Part shown: positions 1 through 6,224 of the stretch, in pieces
Layout of the letters: every line of letters begins with the position of its first letter
How positions within the stretch are numbered: the first letter of the stretch is position 1
Origin: Armatimonadota bacterium
GTDB lineage: Bacteria; Armatimonadota; JAAZEB01
Assembly: GCA_012841485.1 (NCBI GenBank)
Contig: DUUU01000611.1
Location: forward strand, 1 to 12,002
DNA: 12,002 nucleotides
Reading direction: 5' to 3'
Position numbers and translations under genes: made by a program
The notes under the pieces: model-generated
Told to the model about the DNA's origin: nothing
The model's input: only the letters and a program-made list of their open reading frames with translations
The model's database searches: none

Positions 1-782
1 CCGGTGAGGATCGCGGACGCGACCGCTCGCGGCGCGAGAGTGATCCGGCCCGCAGCGCGCGGCGGATCCGGCGGCTCCACGCGGATGAGGAACCTCGCGA
101 CGGTCTCGCTCCCGGCGCGCGCCGGAGGCGAGCTGAAAGGCCATACGCCGCGCCGGGCGGCGTAGCGTTCATGACGGGCATCAAAGGGGTAGACGCTGCC
201 GAAGTCGAGCGCCTCGACGACGATCTTGCGCGCCGGCGTCTTGAGCGTGAACCCCTGGCCCGATGGCGCCAGGCCGCCGCGCACCGGCGTCGCCGGAACA
301 GGCTCGCGATGGGTGATCAGGCCCGCGGCGTTCCACACCTCGATCACGCCCTCTTTGACGAGTGGTTCCGGGATCTGCAAGAGAGAGCACTCCACCGGTC
401 CTACCGGAACGCCCTCGTTCACAGAGAGCCGGATCGTGATCCGCGCGGTGTCCCCGACCAGCTCCACCCGGTAGGAGAAGGGACCGTTCGGAAGCCGGGC
501 GGTGAGGGTCGCCATCCGGCCATCGGGAGAGACCTCCACGGTCCCTCGCCTCCACGCCTCGGTGGAGCTGAAGACCGCTCCTTGATATTCCGGGGCAAAG
601 ACGTGAAAATAGGAGCCCCCCGAGATCGCCTCGCCGCGATGGGTAAGAGCGAGGCCCGTGGGCCCCAGCGTCGCGTTCCAATCACCAGACTGAAGCGTCA
701 CCGGGGCTGCCGGGGCCGGCATTGCGGGCACCGCGGCAGCGATAAGTAGCAGCAAAACGGCGAGCGAGTGCGAGAAGGTCAT
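1..782 (-). CDS. Secreted protein of unknown function, N-terminal 260 residues (cut by the window edge)
   Basis: An open frame runs without a stop from an ATG at 782 to the left edge, so the C-terminus lies outside the window. Translation starts MTFSHSLAVLLLLIAAA, a typical signal peptide (hydrophobic core about residues 7-20, probable cleavage near Ala25), so the product is exported. The start is supported by a near-perfect Shine-Dalgarno sequence, GGGAGGTGA, 5 nt upstream. After the leader the protein looks like a beta-rich domain (about 28-160, for example DWNATLGPTGLALTHRG at 34-50) with alternating hydrophobic and charged residues, then a proline-rich stretch (217-242). I do not recognise the family. 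The position downstream of a secreted glycosidase-like gene on the same strand, and the beta-sandwich look, would suit a carbohydrate-active or cell-surface protein; this is inference. No catalytic motif is visible in the part present. Confidence 0.85.
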   Translation of the reverse strand, partial: MTFSHSLAVLLLLIAAAVPAMPAPAAPVTLQSGDWNATLGPTGLALTHRGEAISGGSYFHVFAPEYQGAVFSSTEAWRRGTVEVSPDGRMATLTARLPNGPFSYRVELVGDTARITIRLSVNEGVPVGPVECSLLQIPEPLVKEGVIEVWNAAGLITHREPVPATPVRGGLAPSGQGFTLKTPARKIVVEALDFGSVYPFDARHERYAARRGVWPFSSPPARAGSETVARFLIRVEPPDPPRAAGRITLAPRAVASAILT

Positions 783-787
783 GGCCG

Positions 788-796
788 TCACCTCCC
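788..796 (-). promoter_or_regulatory. Strong Shine-Dalgarno site of the left-edge secreted protein
   Basis: On the minus strand GGGAGGTGA lies 5 nt before the ATG at 782. Eight or nine bases match the anti-Shine-Dalgarno sequence, which fixes the start of the left-edge gene and shows that this organism uses classical ribosome binding sites. Confidence 0.8.
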
Positions 797-888
797 GACG
801 AGAAACACTCGCGAGGCGCGGGCAGCCGGGCCACGAGAGGGCTTCGCGTTGCTCCATCCCTTCGCGGCATCACGCGCCGTTTCCTGTG

Positions 889-935
889 CCGGACTGCGTC
901 CGGGCGCCCTCCCCCACCGTGCGCGAGGGAGGCGC
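889..935 (-). terminator. Two GC-rich hairpins between the methyltransferase and the left-edge secreted protein
   Basis: The 180-bp gap between the methyltransferase stop (963) and the next start (782) holds two inverted repeats. One pairs 904-913 with 927-935 (nine base pairs, one bulged C at 909, 13-nt loop). The other is CCGGAC-TGC-GTCCGG at 889-903. They lie 28 to 74 nt past the methyltransferase stop, where a terminator or an mRNA-end structure would sit. Neither is followed by a run of T on the minus strand, so a classical intrinsic terminator is not shown. They could instead fold in the leader of the next gene. No clear promoter is visible in the gap. Confidence 0.35.
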
Positions 936-962
936 ACGCGGCTCCGCTCTCTCCTGGCGCCG

Positions 963-1679
963 TCACTCTTTTCGGCCGACGACGATGAGCCGGCGCGAAG
1001 AGGGGGTGTAATCACCCCCGTCATGGTCGCCGTAGGCCGCTTGGAGGGTGAGGCCGGCCTTCCGGAAAAGGGCGCGAAATTGCGCCCAGGTGTACCAGCG
1101 TATCGACATGGGGTAGTGCTCTTCGCGGCCTTCTTCCTCGTGGACCCACAGCGATTCCAGGCGCTGATGGCGGGCGTTCCAGGCGGTGAGCAGGACCCAA
1201 TCGCCCTCGGTCATCACCGGCCGGAGGCGGCGGAGGACAGAGTGCCGGTTCGGCTGCTCGATGATGAGGCGGCCGCCCGGGCGCAGCGCGGCCACCATCC
1301 CACGCAGCACCTGCAGGTTCTCCGCGTCGGAGAAGTAGCCGAAGCTGGACCACCAGTTGCAGACCGCGTCGAAGCCTTCCCGGAAGGGGAGGCGGCGCAG
1401 ATCCGCCTGGCAGAATTCACCCGCCAGGCCTTCGGCCTGGAAGCGGTCGCGGGCGCGCGTCAGATAGTCGTGGTTGATATCCACCGCGGTCACCTGGCAG
1501 CCGGCGCGCGCAAGACGCACGGCGATGCGTCCCGCGGCGCTGGGGGCATCGAGCACCCGGTCGCCCGGGCGCAGCCGCAGCAAGCGGAGAATGCACTCTG
1601 CCTCCGCGTCGCTCCCCTCTTCTTCCTTCACGTAGATGAAATCATGCAGCTGGGTAAACCAGTTATCGGGCACCGCCAT
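963..1679 (-). CDS. Class I SAM-dependent methyltransferase
   Basis: A 238-residue cytoplasmic protein with a Rossmann-fold class I methyltransferase core. The SAM-binding motif I is VLDAPSAAGRIA at 42-53, a variant of the usual VLDxxCGxGR in which Ser-Ala replaces Cys-Gly. The acidic residue ending strand 2 is D67 in TAVDIN; ADLRRLP (92-98) carries the adenine-side Asp; WWSSFGYF (109-116) and LRPGGRLIIE (132-141) are the later strands. The C-terminal YTPSSRRLIVVGRK is typical of Methyltransf_11/25-like relatives. The substrate cannot be told. The frame is open further upstream, but the ATG at 1679 (MAVPDNWF) is preferred: GAGGT lies 6 nt before it, and an upstream start would add 21 unconserved-looking residues inside the preceding gene. 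It begins 4 nt after the stop of the large glycosidase-like gene, with its ribosome site overlapping that stop, so the two are almost surely co-transcribed and probably translationally coupled. Confidence 0.9.
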   Translation of the reverse strand: MAVPDNWFTQLHDFIYVKEEEGSDAEAECILRLLRLRPGDRVLDAPSAAGRIAVRLARAGCQVTAVDINHDYLTRARDRFQAEGLAGEFCQADLRRLPFREGFDAVCNWWSSFGYFSDAENLQVLRGMVAALRPGGRLIIEQPNRHSVLRRLRPVMTEGDWVLLTAWNARHQRLESLWVHEEEGREEHYPMSIRWYTWAQFRALFRKAGLTLQAAYGDHDGGDYTPSSRRLIVVGRKE

Positions 1680-1683
1680 CGTG

Positions 1684-4600
1684 CTACCTCGCCAGCCCTT
1701 CGATTGCTCTTGCCACGGCCTCGCGCACGGCGAGCAAGGCATCCGGGTCGGGGAGGATCTTGGTGGAGTAGCGCCCGCCGGCGCTCGGGATCGTCACGAG
1801 CGAGCGGGCCTCGGCCAGGGCCTTCTTCGCGGCGGAGACTCCCTTTGCCGCTGGATCCGCCTTGCCCACCAGCTCTCGCAGCAGATAGAGGTACTCGTAG
1901 TCCTCCACGCCTTCTCGGGCCTGCTCCAGGCGCACTGAGGTCACCGGACCTTCCACGCCGATCAGCCCTCCAGGATAGGCGAGGTAGCCATCGCCGTTAG
2001 GGTAGCGCACCCAGGTAGCCTGTCCCGGCTCGCCGCTCTGATGGATGTAGCGATGCCAGCCAAACTGGTAGGGATCGTAGGTGAGCCAGTCGATGCCCCA
2101 GAACTCGTAGGCTTCCACATCGTACTGGAAGCAGTAGTGCGGCAGGAGGCGCTCGACAGCGCAGTAGGGCGTATCGGTGCACATCTGGCCGTCGGTCGTC
2201 CAGCGAACCCGCGTGCCGGCCTGGCGCAGCTCGGCGATCTTCTCCGGCTTCACGATGCCGTAGTGGCCGATGCCCCACAGAGAGAGATAGCCGTCCCACT
2301 CCGGCACATGATGCCACGTGCTGCAATAGATCGGGATCTCGGGGTCGACCTCGCGGATCATCTCGCACAGCGCCTGCATCTGCGCGATGATCTCCGGGCG
2401 GGAGTAATAGGGCTCATCCGAGATGTAGAGGACGAGCTTCCTATGCCATCCCTTCGCCTTCACGTGCTCCCAGTAGGCTTTCAGGCAGGCCTGGTAGGCG
2501 CGCTTGTACTCGGGCCGGAGTTTCCGCCGGTCCACGCCTTCGTACGGGTAGTTGCCCTCATACGGCTTCTCGCCATGCTTCGCGGCGGGCGGATGTCCCC
2601 ATCCAAACAGGGTGAACTGCGACGGCATGTACGACGTGGGCAGCTTCAGGACGTTGAAGTAGTACTCCGCCGCCTTGTCGTACTCGGTGAAGTCGGTGAT
2701 CACCCGGCCATTCTCATAGCGGATCACCGGGTCGGGAAGGATCTTATCGGGGCAGAGGCGGCGCTCGGCCATGAACTTCCAGAACTCGCGCCGCTCCTCG
2801 TCCGCGCTCTTGCCGGGCGTTGTCCACATGGGCCCGCGGCGCACGTCATAGACGGCAGCGACGTGTTGCTCATCCGGGAGGGTGAAACTCCACACATGAA
2901 CGGTGAAGGGCACCGTGGCAATCCGCTTCCCGCCGACAATCAGCCGGACCTCCCCGGTGTAATCGCCAGGAGCGGCCTCCTGGGGCACCGAGACGGTGAT
3001 CCAGAACGGCTGGGTCTTGTTCGGCTCCAGATCGAACACGCTGCGCGGGAAGAGCGGGTCGGGCCACATGCCGGCCCAGCCATCCGAGGCACCGGCGTTG
3101 GTGGGGTACTTGCGGTGCCACTCTGGCGTGTTGCTGCTATAGTAGCTCGTCTTGTGGTCGATGGGCACGTAGCCCACGACGGCCACTTCGGGCGCGGGCA
3201 GGCGGGCGCCGGTGCGGTGGACAGGAGGCGTCACCTCGATCCGAACGCCCTTGAGCGCGGCGGGCCCGCGCACAGCCAGCTGCAGCGGCTCCTTCTCGTT
3301 CCGGGCGGCAGAGACGCGCGCCGGAGCGGGCGCCGGCGGGGGCACGTCCTCCCGAAAGACCTTGACCAAGGGGTTCACTGGCCACACGGCAAGGCGCGTG
3401 GTCGCGGTGGCCTTGCGGGCTTCAAGGGCACCGACCTCGCCCGGGGTGACCTCGGCGAGAAGGACACCATCGTGCCAGACGGTGCCGCTCGCTAGCATGG
3501 TCAGGTGAAGCTGGAAGTTGGCGATATCCTCCGGCATCATGAACATGCCGGAGAGAGAGGTCCACTCCTTCGTCCCGGTGAGTGCCGGTCCGGTGCCGGC
3601 GAACTTTTGGCTCTCGCAGTGCTCCCCAGCCATGTTTCGGTAATGGGCATGAAGCTGCACCGAGCCGTTGCGGATATCGCGCGTCTTCAGCCAGGCGGCG
3701 TAGAGGTAGGTGCGTCCTGGTTTCACGGGCACATCCTGGCGCCAGCCGGTCCAGGCCAGCTTCGCGTCGTGCGGAATGTGCAGGCGGGCACACCGTTTCC
3801 CAAAGAGGCCGCCCTCATCCAGGCCCATCTCCGTGCCGGCAGGACGCTCGCCCTCGGCGCCGCCGGGCCATTCGTCGGGGAGCGCAGTGCCCTTCTCGAA
3901 GCTGGCGTTGCGCGCGAGGTTGCGCGGACTCTCCAGAAGCGCGTCATAGCCGGCCGTGGTGCCCGGCTGAATGCGCAAATCCGTGGAGAGGTAGAGATAG
4001 TAGGTGCGCTCGCTTTGCGCCGGAACCCCAGCCTCGACGAGAAGCCCCTCTCCGAGGGGGTAGTGGGCCACGACGCGGTCGCCATCGGTGACGCGGATCG
4101 CCTCGGGGCGCATCTTGCCCCGCAGCCGGGCCATGAGGCCGGAGAGATCCACGTAGACGAGGTGGGCATCGCGCGCGTCACCCGAGAAGTTGCGCACGCG
4201 GATCGGCACGCGATGGCTCCAGGTGATATCGTCCCGCGGATTCTCGTCGAACCACTTCGCGGAGGCGCCGATGCGGCGCAAGGAGAGGCGTTCCGGCTTG
4301 GAGGCGCGCGCCAGAAGGCGCGGCTTCTCCGCGCACTCCAGGGTCACGTCATCAAACCAGGCGGTGCCGGTGCCGCGCAGCACGGTGCCCAGAGTGGCAC
4401 GGTTTGCCTCCTCGGGTGCGGTAAACTCCGCGGTCACCTCTCTCCAATCGTAGGTCCCCTCTCCGCCCCGGAGCATCGGCGAGAGGATCATCGGGTTCTG
4501 GCTGTTGCCAACGTGGATGTACCAGCCGGCGAAACCACGCACGTTCTGCGCCTTCACCCATGCGCGCATCACGTACTTCGCGCCGCCAACGAGGTGGATG

Positions 4601-5217
4601 CCGCGCTGCCGGGTGGCGATCCAGGTCGGCTCGGCGCCTTCGGAGACCACCGTCTTGAGGCAACGCTTCCCGGAGCGGGGGTTCTCCGTGGTCCAGAAGA
4701 GCTGGTGCAGGGGATCCTGCGGGTCGTGGTCCCAGTGTGCCGGCGTGTTCCCAGTACCCTCCTCGACGCTCCCGTTGCGCACGCCCACTGCAGCGCTCAG
4801 GAAATCGGGCACGTCCCAGGCCGTCGGGTTGTCGAAGTAGATGTAGTACTTTGCCGTCCCGCGCGCCGGACACTCAGCGGGAAGACTCAGCGTGCCCCCG
4901 GCAGGCACCGGGCCCCGGGTAATCAGCGCGCCGGTGGGGCCGGAAACCGCAAAGAGCATCTCCTGTCCCCGAGCGTTGCAGACGCGGATCTGAGAGACGG
5001 GGACGCCGGCCAGATCCGCCTCGCCATGGCCCTTGCCCACGGACACAGAGACGGGGTCGCCGGCGGCTTCGCGATCCATCTCGTTGCGGAGGGTCACCGG
5101 AATTCGCTGCCGCCATAACTCACCGTTGCCCAGGTAGAGCGGGTGATGCCAGGCGTCGGCGCCCGCCCCGACGATAGAGAGGAAGAAGAGAAGCGCTGCG
5201 CAGTGCTTGACCATCAT
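1684..5217 (-). CDS. Large secreted modular glycoside hydrolase-like protein (GH123-like, DUF4091)
   Basis: This 1177-residue exported protein has a signal peptide at 1-22 (CAALLFFLSIVGAGADA). Next come two copies of a two-part unit: a beta domain (36-130 and 335-412, each opening RxPxxxRN and closing YYxYx), followed by a CenC-like jelly-roll carbohydrate-binding module (about 145-294 and 433-590, both with a xYxxxAWxK strand and a closing WFDDVTL/WHDGVLL strand). A beta-rich linker domain covers 600-780, and the C-terminal half (785-1177) is the catalytic barrel. LVLYISDEPYY places an adjacent Asp-Glu pair at D934/E935, matching the catalytic pair of GH123 N-acetylgalactosaminidases. GDGYLAYPG (1075-1083) and RLEQAREGVEDYEYLYLL (1096-1113) are DUF4091 hallmarks. 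An N-acetylhexosaminidase-like or other glycosidase role outside the cytoplasm is likely; the substrate is unknown. Two ATGs are possible (5217 and 5214): the purine-rich AAGGGGGT site leaves 3 or 6 nt, so the second is equally plausible. It is the first gene of the minus-strand block. Confidence 0.9.
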   Translation of the reverse strand: MMVKHCAALLFFLSIVGAGADAWHHPLYLGNGELWRQRIPVTLRNEMDREAAGDPVSVSVGKGHGEADLAGVPVSQIRVCNARGQEMLFAVSGPTGALITRGPVPAGGTLSLPAECPARGTAKYYIYFDNPTAWDVPDFLSAAVGVRNGSVEEGTGNTPAHWDHDPQDPLHQLFWTTENPRSGKRCLKTVVSEGAEPTWIATRQRGIHLVGGAKYVMRAWVKAQNVRGFAGWYIHVGNSQNPMILSPMLRGGEGTYDWREVTAEFTAPEEANRATLGTVLRGTGTAWFDDVTLECAEKPRLLARASKPERLSLRRIGASAKWFDENPRDDITWSHRVPIRVRNFSGDARDAHLVYVDLSGLMARLRGKMRPEAIRVTDGDRVVAHYPLGEGLLVEAGVPAQSERTYYLYLSTDLRIQPGTTAGYDALLESPRNLARNASFEKGTALPDEWPGGAEGERPAGTEMGLDEGGLFGKRCARLHIPHDAKLAWTGWRQDVPVKPGRTYLYAAWLKTRDIRNGSVQLHAHYRNMAGEHCESQKFAGTGPALTGTKEWTSLSGMFMMPEDIANFQLHLTMLASGTVWHDGVLLAEVTPGEVGALEARKATATTRLAVWPVNPLVKVFREDVPPPAPAPARVSAARNEKEPLQLAVRGPAALKGVRIEVTPPVHRTGARLPAPEVAVVGYVPIDHKTSYYSSNTPEWHRKYPTNAGASDGWAGMWPDPLFPRSVFDLEPNKTQPFWITVSVPQEAAPGDYTGEVRLIVGGKRIATVPFTVHVWSFTLPDEQHVAAVYDVRRGPMWTTPGKSADEERREFWKFMAERRLCPDKILPDPVIRYENGRVITDFTEYDKAAEYYFNVLKLPTSYMPSQFTLFGWGHPPAAKHGEKPYEGNYPYEGVDRRKLRPEYKRAYQACLKAYWEHVKAKGWHRKLVLYISDEPYYSRPEIIAQMQALCEMIREVDPEIPIYCSTWHHVPEWDGYLSLWGIGHYGIVKPEKIAELRQAGTRVRWTTDGQMCTDTPYCAVERLLPHYCFQYDVEAYEFWGIDWLTYDPYQFGWHRYIHQSGEPGQATWVRYPNGDGYLAYPGGLIGVEGPVTSVRLEQAREGVEDYEYLYLLRELVGKADPAAKGVSAAKKALAEARSLVTIPSAGGRYSTKILPDPDALLAVREAVARAIEGLAR

Positions 5218-5253
5218 GGGACCCCCTTACCGAGTCTGGTTACACCTGGGGAG

Positions 5254-5268
5254 CGGCATTCCCTGCCG
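5254..5268. repeat. Small inverted repeat in the divergent intergenic region
   Basis: CGGCA-TTCCC-TGCCG is a perfect 5-bp inverted repeat with a 5-nt spacer, 37 nt before the start of the large glycosidase-like gene. A looser inverted pair flanks it (GGTTACACC at 5238-5246 and GGTGGCAACC at 5279-5288). It may be an operator or a leader hairpin; repeats of this size arise by chance in GC-rich DNA. Confidence 0.25.
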
Positions 5269-5310
5269 GTGGTGGGATGGTGGCAACCGCTAATCCGCCC
5301 CGTGGCGCGT

Positions 5311-5337
5311 TTGATCACCGGTGCCAGCGGCTAAACT
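5311..5337 (+). promoter_or_regulatory. Possible sigma-70-type promoter for the two-helix mini protein
   Basis: TTGATC (5311-5316) and TAAACT (5332-5337) each match four of six bases of the -35 and -10 consensus, with a short 15-nt spacer. Transcription would start about 34 nt before the ATG at 5378. The spacer contains the 8-bp palindrome CACCGGTG (5316-5323), where a repressor could bind. The call rests on weak matches in a region where divergent transcription requires some promoter. Confidence 0.3.
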
Positions 5338-5366
5338 CGCGTTCGGACAGGCGGCACGCGCTGCCG

Positions 5367-5374
5367 AGGAGGTG
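5367..5374 (+). promoter_or_regulatory. Shine-Dalgarno site of the two-helix mini protein
   Basis: AGGAGGTG matches the anti-Shine-Dalgarno sequence over eight bases, with its core ending 5 nt before the ATG at 5378. It is the main reason to accept the short frame downstream as a real gene and to choose this start over the in-frame ATG at 5426. Confidence 0.7.
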
Positions 5375-5377
5375 TAG

Positions 5378-5584
5378 ATGGCCGGCGAGCCGAGACAAGA
5401 CGACAGCGCGCGAGGGAGAACGGCGATGAGATGGCCGATAGAGATCCGGGTTGTGCTGATGGGTGCGGCGGCATTGGTACTCTATCACGCGGTCGGTGGC
5501 AGCTGGCAAGGGGCGGCCCTCGCCATCACTTTCCTGCTGGTCTACCTGGCGATCCTGGGTCTGGAGCAGTTTGTCCGCAGGTAA
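5378..5584 (+). CDS. Small two-helix inner-membrane protein, hypothetical
   Basis: A 68-residue protein. The first 22 residues are hydrophilic and basic (MAGEPRQDDSARGRTAMRW). Two hydrophobic stretches follow, IRVVLMGAAALVLYHAV (about 23-39) and ALAITFLLVYLAILGLEQF (about 47-65), separated by a short GGSWQG turn, with a basic VRR end. This is the layout of a helical-hairpin inner-membrane protein. I do not recognise a family. It is the first plus-strand gene after the divergent region, with a strong ribosome site. The downstream ATG at 5426 (MRWPIEIRV) would give a 52-residue version keeping both helices. It may stabilise or modulate a larger membrane complex, as many small hairpin proteins do, but nothing in the sequence identifies a partner. 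Confidence 0.7.
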   Translation: MAGEPRQDDSARGRTAMRWPIEIRVVLMGAAALVLYHAVGGSWQGAALAITFLLVYLAILGLEQFVRR

Positions 5585-5764
5585 GCCCCCCGCGTGTGCT
5601 CTATCCCGATCCAAGATCCAGCCCATACCGGGAGAGCAGAAGGCGGGCCGGGGCGGAGAGGAGCCCGATACCGCGTGGTGCGGCGCGCAGGACCCACCCC
5701 CGTGAGGGCGCCTCTCTCTGCGCCCGCCCGTGACCCTCCTGAACTCTTGTGCCGGCTCCTCTCA

Positions 5765-5784
5765 AAGCGGAGAACGCTCCGTTT
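5765..5784 (+). terminator. Candidate intrinsic terminator after the mini membrane-protein gene
   Basis: AAGCGGAG pairs with CTCCGTTT across the tetraloop AACG (8 pairs including one G-T), and the 3' arm ends in TTT. It is the only hairpin in the stretch with a hint of a T-run. It lies 180 nt after the stop at 5584, rather far for a dedicated terminator. Confidence 0.35.
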
Positions 5785-5815
5785 CCTCCGGACTCCCCCG
5801 CCCGCGTTTGTGATT

Positions 5816-5843
5816 CCCTGGCCGGCGCCAGAGCAGGCCAGGG
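5816..5843 (+). ncRNA. Stable hairpin upstream of the coiled-coil/membrane-protein operon
   Basis: CCCTGGCC (5816-5823) and GGCCAGGG (5836-5843) form a perfect 8-bp GC-rich stem with a 12-nt loop. ATTCC (5813-5817) and GGAAT (5846-5850) offer a competing outer pairing. It lies 75 nt before the ATG at 5919, so it would be in the leader of that operon if transcription starts upstream. Leader structure, terminator or chance are all possible; no known family is recognised. Confidence 0.3.
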
Positions 5844-5918
5844 CAGGAATACACCGCCCTCTACTGGAAGAATCTGGCGGCAAGGAACCCTGACATTGGG
5901 GAGAGGGTGGGAGTTGAG

Positions 5919-6224
5919 ATGCCGCCGGAACGCGATGAAGTAGAGGAAACGATCGACGAGTTCCTGGGCGAGCGCCCGCGTGCCACCTACCTGGCGGAGC
6001 TACGCGCGGCGCTGGCAAGGCGCCTGGAGGGAACCCGAGCTGCGCTGGAGCAATCGCAGGATCCGCAAGAGCAGGAGAAGCTGCGCAAGGAGATCGCGGC
6101 GATGGAGCGGCAGGATGAAGTGTTGGCGCGCGAGGAGCTGATCACCGAGTTCGTCGAGGATTCGGTGCGCGCCACGGTCTCCTGGTCGCTGCTGAAGCCA
6201 GAGGACGACGAGGGGGAGGCATGA
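5919..6224 (+). CDS. Small charged coiled-coil protein, hypothetical
   Basis: A 101-residue soluble protein starting MPPERDEVEETIDEF. It has no signal peptide or membrane segment. Residues about 25-78 are helical with heptad-like spacing and dense Glu, Arg, Lys and Gln (for example EQEKLRKEIAAMERQDEVLA), so a coiled coil is likely; the end is acidic (PEDDEGEA). An in-frame GTG at 5907 would add four residues, but the ATG at 5919 has GGGAG 5 nt upstream and is preferred. Its TGA overlaps the ATG of the large membrane protein (ATGA at 6221-6224), so the two are translationally coupled and probably made in matched amounts. The natural guess is a cytoplasmic partner or regulatory subunit of that membrane protein. 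No family is recognised. Confidence 0.8.
   Translation: MPPERDEVEETIDEFLGERPRATYLAELRAALARRLEGTRAALEQSQDPQEQEKLRKEIAAMERQDEVLAREELITEFVEDSVRATVSWSLLKPEDDEGEA

Larger units (their letters stand above)
5585..5918. other. 334-bp stretch without a gene, rich in hairpins
   Basis: No frame here has a convincing ribosome site or a protein-like composition. The stretch holds three perfect inverted repeats: GGGCGC/GCGCCC at 5706-5725 (8-nt pyrimidine loop), a CGGAG/CTCCG hairpin at 5765-5784, and CCCTGGCC/GGCCAGGG at 5816-5843. It may combine the end of the mini-gene transcript and the leader of the coiled-coil/membrane-protein operon. I could not match it to a known riboswitch, tRNA or other RNA family by eye, and no clear -35/-10 pair is visible. 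Confidence 0.5.

Noticed and set aside
171..749. Plus-strand open frame of 192 codons
   Set aside because: It is antisense to the left-edge secreted protein, which has a signal peptide and a strong ribosome site; the plus frame is Arg-rich and motif-free.
1680..1742. Extension of the methyltransferase to an ATG at 1742
   Set aside because: The 21 extra residues lie inside the end of the preceding gene and do not resemble the family; GAGGT before the ATG at 1679 fits better.
768..2000. Plus-strand open frame of 410 codons
   Set aside because: It lies opposite the methyltransferase and the end of the glycosidase-like gene; its composition is Arg/Ala/Pro-rich, there is no domain, and GC-rich codon bias of the real genes explains the lack of stops.
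2041..3495. Plus-strand open frame of 484 codons
   Set aside because: It is antisense to the catalytic half of the DUF4091 protein, whose frame carries clear motifs; the antisense translation has no motif and no ribosome site.
3505..5118. Plus-strand open frame of 537 codons
   Set aside because: It is antisense to the N-terminal modules of the same glycosidase-like gene. It is long only because codons rich in G or C at the third position rarely give stops on the other strand.
5585..5918. A tRNA or known riboswitch in the non-coding stretch
   Set aside because: I looked for a cloverleaf and for cobalamin- and TPP-type conserved boxes on this stretch and saw none; only generic hairpins are present.
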